A stretch of DNA of 9,706 bases, taken from an uncultured Candidatus Saccharibacteria bacterium. Lineage in GTDB: Bacteria; Patescibacteriota; Saccharimonadia; Saccharimonadales; Saccharimonadaceae. Location: assembly GCA_937902525.1 (NCBI GenBank), contig CALEKV010000197.1:1-9706 (forward strand), in the 5' to 3' direction. Each line of letters starts with the position of its first letter. Within the stretch, counting starts at the first letter, position 1. Under the pieces are notes generated by a model. It saw only the letters and a list, made by a program, of their open reading frames with translations, searched no databases and was not told the origin of the DNA. Positions 6,231 through 9,706 of the stretch are shown one piece after another. A program made the translations under genes and the position numbers.

Positions 6231-6893
6231 ATGCTAAACCTGCTTGTAAATGCCATTATGCCCCACTACTGTTGTTCTTGCGGAGCAATTGGCGCTGTTT
6301 TGTGTGGTCATTGTAAAAATGACATCGTCGCAGACCTTAGCGCACAGTGCTTTTCGTGCTTGCATGTGGTTGGTGTGCGCGGCGCAGTGTGTTTGGAGTG
6401 TCGGGTTCATTATAAAAAGGGCTGGTTTGTTGGCTTACACCGTGGCGCCCTGCGTGAAATGGTTGGGGATTATAAATTTGAAAGAATGAAAGCAGCGGGC
6501 ACTACTTTAGCGGAGTTGTTGGATGAATCCCTGCCACAGCTGCCGCAAGGCACGCTCGTTGCCTGTGTGCCGACCGTGCGGTCGCATGTCCGTCAGCGCG
6601 GCTACGACCATGCTGTGTTGATTGCTAAACAGTTTGCCAAAGTACGTGGTATGGTGTATTGCAACCCCCTGTTCCGTGCGACAAACACCCAGCAACGCGG
6701 TGTTAGCCGGCGGGAACGCCTGCGTCAAGCCCAGCAGGCATTTTACGCACAAGCCGTAAAACCAGTCACGTATTTGTTGGTTGATGATGTATCAACGACG
6801 GGAGCTACCTTAAATTATGCCGCTAAAGCATTAAAAGAAGCTGGGGCTAAGGAAGTGTGGGTGGCGGTTATTACGCGCGAGCCTCTCGACTAA
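6231..6893 (+). CDS. comF: ComF family phosphoribosyltransferase-like protein
   Basis: A 220-residue protein with the two-part ComF layout. The N-terminal zinc-ribbon-like part has cysteines at 14, 15, 17, 25, 28, 40, 43, 54 and 57. The type I phosphoribosyltransferase fold carries the PRPP loop LLVDDVSTTGAT at about 182-193. Between them are the family hallmarks RGYDHA (123-128) and a T-x-Q-x-G-x-SR-x-ERL segment (151-163). ComF proteins act in natural transformation, helping bring single-stranded DNA inside; the enzymatic substrate, if any, is not established. Length is normal. The SD-like AAGGA is 15 nt from the ATG at 6231, longer than usual. The later Met10 would cut away hydrophobic N-terminal residues without gaining an SD. 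The gene stands alone, just before a tRNA gene. Confidence 0.92.
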   Translation: MLNLLVNAIMPHYCCSCGAIGAVLCGHCKNDIVADLSAQCFSCLHVVGVRGAVCLECRVHYKKGWFVGLHRGALREMVGDYKFERMKAAGTTLAELLDESLPQLPQGTLVACVPTVRSHVRQRGYDHAVLIAKQFAKVRGMVYCNPLFRATNTQQRGVSRRERLRQAQQAFYAQAVKPVTYLLVDDVSTTGATLNYAAKALKEAGAKEVWVAVITREPLD

Positions 6894-6914
6894 TGCGGCC
6901 CGTCTTTGTATAAT
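6886..6914 (+). promoter_or_regulatory. tRNA-Ser(UGA) promoter overlapping the end of comF
   Basis: A perfect TATAAT at 6909-6914 has a weak -35 (TCGACT, 6886-6891) 17 nt upstream that overlaps the comF stop codon. Transcription would start near 6921, about 37 nt before the mature tRNA. Confidence 0.55.
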
Positions 6915-6957
6915 GGCTGGAGTCGTAAATCGACACCAATGGTGTTATTGATAGCGT

Positions 6958-7045
6958 GGAGAGGTGACCGAGTGGTTTAAGGTAACGGTCTTGAAAACCG
7001 TCGTGGGGCAACCCACCGCGAGTTCGAATCTCGCCCTCTCCGCCA
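6958..7045 (+). tRNA. tRNA-Ser(UGA)
   Basis: A complete class II tRNA of 88 nt with the CCA end encoded (7043-7045). The acceptor is GGAGAGG (6958-6964) with CCTCTCC (7035-7041), and the discriminator base is G. The anticodon stem is ACGGT/ACCGT with loop CTTGAAA, giving anticodon TGA at 6992-6994. The long variable arm is GTGGG/CCCAC (7003-7016), as expected for serine. The T arm is GCGAG, TTCGAAT, CTCGC. It reads UCA and probably UCG and other UCN codons. Confidence 0.96.
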
Positions 7046-7079
7046 AAATAAATAGACCAGCTTGCTGGCCTATTTATTT
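7046..7079. terminator. Bidirectional terminator after tRNA-Ser(UGA)
   Basis: AAATAAATAG, one A-C mismatch, then CCAGC pairs through a tight TT turn with GCTGG and CTATTTATTT. The stem begins on the base after the tRNA CCA. The TAA stop codon of the convergent membrane protein gene (7076-7074, minus) lies inside the 3' arm. Confidence 0.75.
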
Positions 7080-8531
7080 GCGCAGCAACACCCAATTGTT
7101 TGTATTGTTGGTTTCGGACTGCCAGCCCTGCTGTTGTAATGACTTAGTAATCTGACTATCGCCGGGCACGACTGCACACAAAATATGATATGTATTAAAT
7201 TGCTGTTTTTGGAATTCTTCGTTTTCCATCACCCTCAGGTAGTTGTCCATATAATTTTTGCCGTCTAGCTCCCAGCTTGGCATGCGGCCGTCAATATAAA
7301 CTTTTTGTTCAGGCGTTTTCCAGATCAAGTAACCGCCAACGTCATAGTGATTAAAAATATTCCCCTTGCATGGTGTGACGCGTAAGCTGGCTGTGGCATC
7401 GGCTGGTTGATTATGCTCGGCATTTAATTTTAAGGGGGACTGCAAGGCTACGGCGGCCGATATGGCGGCGAACACTAATAGCGCGTAGCCCGATAACTGC
7501 ATGGCGGCAATTTTGATAATGTGTTTTTTGCTGAATAGCTGACTGTTTGTGTGCTTTGTGGGTAGGTTAAAATTACCAGCAAACCAAGCCACGCGCGGAA
7601 TAGACATTAAGCCAAATAATACAAAGTGGCGCAGGCTTAAAAAACTGGCAGCCAGTAAAAATGTATCAAACTTAATAATGCCACGCCATTGTTTATTGAA
7701 TAAAGCATAACTCACGGCAGATAACCAAAGTATGATCAAGGCGGCCATCGAGGCGTCAATACCCAAGCGCTGCCATTCGTAAATTTTTGTATGCAACGTT
7801 TGGTCAAGCAAGGTTGCAAAGATTTCGCGGTATAGCAGCACACCATATGGATTTATTAACGTTGCGGCAACCGATAGCGGTACTATCCAGCTGTCACGCC
7901 AGTTGCGTTCGTAAAACAACCGCCACGCAAGGTAGACTAACCCTACCATAAAGCCGCCGTGCAAATTAGCCCAGGCTATGAATAATAGTGGCAAGTAAGC
8001 ACGGTGTTTGGTAAATAAGCGGTGTGTAATGGCAAGCAGTAACGCCGTCCACGCCATGTCCCTGATGGCAATAAATTGCAGTATGGCCAATACTGAAATG
8101 ATAATAGCGAGCGCGCTTTTGAGACTATGTTTATTACCGGCCATAAAGAAAATGGCGAATGTCCATAGTGTAGTAAAAAACACAGCAACTAACGCGTAAC
8201 CGCCAATATTAAATAATAATGCGGTTATAACGTCAGCCAACCATTCATGGTGAATCCAGGGAAAGTTTGGTGCAGTATAAGTAAAAATGTCGGTGGACGG
8301 CAGGCCACTAGCCAGGATATACTGCCCTGACACAAGGTGCCACCCAAAATCTGGGTCAATTGTGTACATGCAACGTAATAAAATAAGCAAAAAAATAACG
8401 CCAAACAAGGCCGCATTAATAATTGGATTGTAAGATGACGGCTTAGCGAGTTGAGGTGCCGCTGCCACTAGTGCCACCGCCCACCGAGCTTGTTCCGTTG
8501 CCGCCCGTTTGGTTGCTGGACGTAAACGCAT
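7074..8531 (-). CDS. Polytopic GT-C-like membrane protein, possible glycosyltransferase
   Basis: Up to 485 residues. About 9-11 membrane segments (first about 36-56, last about 342-363) are followed by an exported C-terminal domain (about 365-485). Loop 1 has D-P-D-F-G-W-H (59-65), TDIFTYT (80-86) and HHEWL (94-98). Later motifs are WANLHGGF (187-194), INPYG (226-230), DVGGYLIW (397-404) and YIDGR (412-416). An acidic residue in the first exported loop plus many helices suggests the GT-C superfamily, which uses lipid-linked sugars; no reaction can be assigned. The start is unclear. ATG 8531 gives an 89-nt overlap with the upstream pilin and has no SD. In-frame GTGs at 8477 and 8468 sit behind G-rich SD-like sequence, and the first 30 residues look like an Ala-rich shadow of the other frame. 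It is operonic with the pilin. Confidence 0.7.
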   Translation of the reverse strand: MRLRPATKRAATEQARWAVALVAAAPQLAKPSSYNPIINAALFGVIFLLILLRCMYTIDPDFGWHLVSGQYILASGLPSTDIFTYTAPNFPWIHHEWLADVITALLFNIGGYALVAVFFTTLWTFAIFFMAGNKHSLKSALAIIISVLAILQFIAIRDMAWTALLLAITHRLFTKHRAYLPLLFIAWANLHGGFMVGLVYLAWRLFYERNWRDSWIVPLSVAATLINPYGVLLYREIFATLLDQTLHTKIYEWQRLGIDASMAALIILWLSAVSYALFNKQWRGIIKFDTFLLAASFLSLRHFVLFGLMSIPRVAWFAGNFNLPTKHTNSQLFSKKHIIKIAAMQLSGYALLVFAAISAAVALQSPLKLNAEHNQPADATASLRVTPCKGNIFNHYDVGGYLIWKTPEQKVYIDGRMPSWELDGKNYMDNYLRVMENEEFQKQQFNTYHILCAVVPGDSQITKSLQQQGWQSETNNTNNWVLLRK

Positions 8532-8874
8532 TGGTTACAAAACCAACTGCCGCGTATGCTAATAAGGCCACAATGATACCGATGATGGCATATAAAATAG
8601 TGTTTTTTGCGGCATCAACTTGCTTGGCGTCGCCACCGGAAATCACGTAGCGTAGGCCGCCAATCACAATCATAATCACGGCAATGGCGCCAGTGGCAAA
8701 AAGTAATACATTGGTAATTTCGGAAAATATGCCGCCCTCGCCAATCAGGAGGGCCGGTTGGTCGTTACCTCTGGCGGCGGATGCGCCCTGTTGAACTGCT
8801 GCAAAAGCATGGTTGGCAAATAGTACGGCGACAACGGTCGTGATTATGCCTAATGTAAGTGCTATGCGTTTCAT
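8443..8874 (-). CDS. VirB2/TrbC-like pilin with a Ser/Thr/Gly-rich tail (seventh copy)
   Basis: A 143-residue protein encoded apart from the main array and on the opposite strand. The signal peptide spans about 1-25 (MKRIA start, AFA cleavage). The mature N-terminus GASAARGNDQ matches the sixth pilin. Helix 1 (about 52-77) and helix 2 (about 91-116) flank the loop SGGD followed by QVDAAK. A 25-residue tail (119-143) contains 12 Ser or Thr plus many Gly and is absent from the other six copies. There are no cysteines. ATG 8874 lies 10 nt after a TATACT box with no SD, so the mRNA is probably leaderless. The tail is encoded where the downstream GT-C-like frame begins. Family membership is clear; the special role of the tail is unknown. 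Confidence 0.82.
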   Translation of the reverse strand: MKRIALTLGIITTVVAVLFANHAFAAVQQGASAARGNDQPALLIGEGGIFSEITNVLLFATGAIAVIMIVIGGLRYVISGGDAKQVDAAKNTILYAIIGIIVALLAYAAVGFVTNAFTSSNQTGGNGTSSVGGGTSGSGTSTR

Positions 8875-8884
8875 ATACTTTTTT

Positions 8885-8890
8885 AGTATA
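8885..8890 (-). promoter_or_regulatory. -10 element of the seventh pilin, near-leaderless
   Basis: Minus-strand TATACT (8890-8885) lies 10 nt before the ATG at 8874, separated from it only by an A-rich stretch without an SD. No convincing -35 was found. The likely transcription start is within a few bases of the start codon. Confidence 0.5.
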
Positions 8891-8977
8891 CAACGATTCC
8901 TTTGCCTTTTATGTTATAAATTTCACGCGGTTAGCGCTATTTATACAATAACACCCCTGTACTAAAACCAATACCCG

Positions 8978-8986
8978 TGGTACAAT
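8978..8986 (+). promoter_or_regulatory. Extended -10 promoter ahead of the tRNA-Ser(GCU) leader
   Basis: TGG followed by TACAAT (8981-8986) matches an extended -10 element; the -35 region (TGTACT, 8958-8963) is weak. Transcription would begin near 8993, about 147 nt before the tRNA, so it would include the hairpin and SD-like region described next. Confidence 0.45.
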
Positions 8987-9029
8987 TATTCAAGTTACAG
9001 CCCTTTACTATCCTATCTACAGACCATGC

Positions 9030-9063
9030 ATTTCATCAAACCAAGCTTGCTGTTTGATGAAAT
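9030..9063 (+). other. 12-bp perfect hairpin with a palindromic loop
   Basis: ATTTCATCAAAC (9030-9041) pairs perfectly with GTTTGATGAAAT (9052-9063). The 10-nt loop contains the palindrome CAAGCTTG (9042-9049). No T-run follows on either strand, so it is not an ordinary terminator. It lies between the candidate promoter and the tRNA and is followed at once by a strong SD-like GAGGAGG. It may be part of a structured leader or small RNA covering about 8993-9139. Nested pairings further on (GGCAA with TTGCC; CTTTCA with TGAAAG) agree with that but are unproven. Confidence 0.6.
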
Positions 9064-9079
9064 AAGAGGAGGCAACGCG

Positions 9080-9124
9080 GTGCGTGGCAGCTTTCAGGCT
9101 TGCTTGGAAGTGAAAGTGTTATAG
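9080..9124 (+). CDS. Possible 14-codon leader peptide (very tentative)
   Basis: GAGGAGG at 9066-9072 is one of the best SD matches in the window. It ends 7 nt before a GTG at 9080, which opens 14 codons (beginning MRGSFQACLE) and stops with TAG at 9122-9124. There is no other support: no membrane segment, no codon run suggesting attenuation, and the sequence also folds on itself (CTTTCA with TGAAAG). The SD match may be chance within a structured RNA. Confidence 0.2.
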   Translation: MRGSFQACLEVKVL

Positions 9125-9139
9125 CGATATTGCCGACGA

Positions 9140-9232
9140 GGAGGAGTACCCAAGTGGCTGAAGGGGACGGTTTGCTAAATCGTTAGTATGGGGAGACCTG
9201 TAGCGGGAGTTCGAATCTCCCCTCCTCCGCCA
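9140..9232 (+). tRNA. tRNA-Ser(GCU)
   Basis: A complete class II tRNA of 93 nt with encoded CCA (9230-9232). The acceptor is GGAGGAG (9140-9146) with CTCCTCC (9222-9228), and the discriminator is G. The anticodon stem is ACGGT/ATCGT around loop TTGCTAA, giving anticodon GCT at 9174-9176, which reads AGC and AGU. The long variable arm is TATGGG/CCTGTA with a GAGA loop. The T arm is GGGAG, TTCGAAT, CTCCC. It is the second serine tRNA in the window. Confidence 0.96.
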
Positions 9233-9268
9233 AATTAAAGAATGGCCCTTGTGGCCATTTTTTAATTT
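9232..9268 (+). terminator. Terminator after tRNA-Ser(GCU)
   Basis: AAATTAAA, G, AATGGCC (9232-9247) pairs with GGCCATT, T, TTTAATTT (9253-9268). This gives a 16-bp stem with one G-T wobble and a 5-nt CTTGT loop. The T-rich 3' arm suits intrinsic termination. It starts on the last base of the tRNA CCA. Confidence 0.8.
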
Positions 9269-9270
9269 TG

Positions 9271-9341
9271 ATAGGGACAAGATGAGCTCCAGCGGTCTTG
9301 CGTAGCAAAACGAGCGCGGAGTTACCCTCCGCCCTCCCTAT
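9271..9341. other. 71-nt foldable element, candidate ncRNA or decayed tRNA
   Basis: A perfect 7-bp outer stem ATAGGGA/TCCCTAT (9271-9277 with 9335-9341) encloses two hairpins: CAAGA/TCTTG with a 13-nt loop (9278-9300), and GCGGAG/CTCCGC with loop TTACC (9316-9332). A weak CGT/ACG pairing (9301-9312) may form between them. Its second hairpin resembles a tRNA T arm with a shortened loop. It lies between the tRNA terminator and the -35 region of the next gene, so it should not be in that gene's mRNA. No promoter of its own is evident. Identity unknown. Confidence 0.45.
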
Positions 9342-9343
9342 TC

Positions 9344-9370
9344 TTTACATATTTCTACTCATGCTATACT
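9344..9370 (+). promoter_or_regulatory. Extended -10 promoter of the last gene, leaderless arrangement
   Basis: TATACT at 9365-9370 is preceded directly by TGC (9362-9364), a full extended -10. A -35-like TTTACA lies at 9344-9349 (15-nt spacer). The hexamer ends only 6 nt before the ATG at 9377, so the expected transcription start falls on or next to the A of the start codon. Confidence 0.65.
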
Positions 9371-9376
9371 AGAATT

Positions 9377-9706
9377 ATGCAACCACAGGATGGTAACGAA
9401 CAATATCAGACGCCAAGCCCTCAAATAAGCGGTGCGCCTTATCAATCAGTTAATGAAGTGCAGTTAGTCACTGAAGCACCAGTAGACGCACCGGCTCCAG
9501 CTGAAGCCGAATCTATTCTTGGCAGTGTGGCGCTTGATAGCGTTGAAGTTGCTAACAGTAGTGTACAGAATCAAGACGATGAAGCCGTGTTGCACTGGGA
9601 CAGTCCAGAATACCTAACGCACGACCGTGATAAAATATGGTACGTCATTTTTGGCGTTATTACGCTGGCGCTGATGGCCATAGCGATATTTTTAATTAAG
9701 TCCGTT
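9377..9706 (+). CDS. Membrane protein with a disordered acidic N-terminus (partial, 3' end outside)
   Basis: An open frame of 110 codons from ATG 9377 to the window edge. Residues 1-70 are polar, rich in Gln, Pro, Ala, Glu and Ser, and probably disordered. Then comes a short conserved-looking block, LHWDSPEYLTHDRDKIWYV (about 73-91), running directly into a membrane helix (about 88-108) ending in IKS. The W-x-SPEY block followed by a helix resembles small membrane proteins I associate with Patescibacteria genomes; that is recall, not a search result, and no function is known to me. There is no SD. The extended -10 box 6 nt upstream supports this start on a leaderless mRNA. The rest of the protein cannot be seen. 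Confidence 0.75.
   Translation, partial: MQPQDGNEQYQTPSPQISGAPYQSVNEVQLVTEAPVDAPAPAEAESILGSVALDSVEVANSSVQNQDDEAVLHWDSPEYLTHDRDKIWYVIFGVITLALMAIAIFLIKSV

Noticed and set aside
6871..7155. Short open frames across tRNA-Ser(UGA)
   Set aside because: They run through a complete tRNA and its terminator, so they are not coding.
8993..9139. 4.5S SRP RNA or tmRNA
   Set aside because: No GGAA-type SRP tip motif with its conserved flanks and no tmRNA tag or tRNA-like halves are visible.
9271..9341. Known riboswitch or self-cleaving ribozyme (fluoride, hammerhead, HDV-like, twister)
   Set aside because: The conserved cores I know for these classes (such as CUGAUGA/GAAA for hammerhead, or the double pseudoknot with its J4/2 strand for HDV) are not present.
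218..9376. Alternative genetic code (UGA as Gly or Trp), as in some Patescibacteria
   Set aside because: Complete genes end in TAA or TAG, but none has an in-frame TGA and Trp is encoded by TGG. Absence of TGA stops in eleven genes is too small a sample to infer recoding.
1..9706. Mobile elements, CRISPR arrays or prophage genes
   Set aside because: No transposase or integrase frame, no regularly spaced repeats and no long terminal inverted repeats were seen. Similarity between pilin genes is diverged paralogy, not recent DNA duplication.

Overview
The window looks like chromosomal DNA from a member of the Patescibacteria (Candidate Phyla Radiation), most likely a Saccharibacteria (TM7)-type genome. 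This is inferred from content and cannot be proved here. The grounds are a run of small VirB2/TrbC-like (T4SS_pilin-type) proteins, a VirB6/TrbL-like protein with a large hydrophilic C-terminus, a stand-alone comF, very compact spacing and small hairpin terminators. The eleven complete genes stop with TAA or TAG only, and no sign of UGA recoding is visible.

Layout. (1) 1-217: the first 15 codons of a gene leaving the window on the minus strand, with a full-consensus sigma-70 promoter (TTGACA, 17 nt, TATAAT). (2) 218-3046, minus: the VirB6/TrbL-like membrane protein. (3) 3157-5525, plus: six consecutive VirB2-like pilin genes. The first five are tightly packed or overlapping (gaps of -11 to +19 nt). 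The sixth has its own promoter and Shine-Dalgarno site (SD) and is closed by one or two terminators. (4) 5646-6128, minus: a small heat-shock protein (Hsp20). It is divergent from comF (6231-6893, plus) and the two promoters overlap. (5) 6958-7045: tRNA-Ser(UGA) with a terminator that also contains the stop codon of the convergent gene. (6) 7074-8874, minus: a seventh pilin-like gene with a Ser/Thr/Gly-rich tail, overlapping a downstream polytopic GT-C-like membrane protein. (7) 8875-9376, plus: a possible structured leader RNA, tRNA-Ser(GCU) with terminator, and a 71-nt foldable element. (8) 9377 to the end: the 5' part of a membrane protein gene.

How the genes may work together. Seven pilin-like subunits and a VirB6-like channel protein suggest a type IV secretion-related surface appendage or envelope machine. 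No ATPase (VirB4/VirB11/VirD4) lies inside the window; the gene beginning at 46 continues outside it. Four pilins carry two cysteines in the short exported segment, so disulfides are plausible. The seventh pilin is translationally linked to a glycosyltransferase-like membrane protein, which suggests, without proving it, glycosylation of its Ser/Thr-rich tail. ComF, Hsp20 and the two tRNA-Ser genes look like ordinary housekeeping neighbours.

The most distinctive regulatory pattern is that four genes at apparent transcription-unit starts (3046, 3157, 8874 and 9377) have a -10-like hexamer only 6-13 nt before the start codon and no SD. This suggests leaderless mRNAs. Several other genes in the window have clear SD sites.
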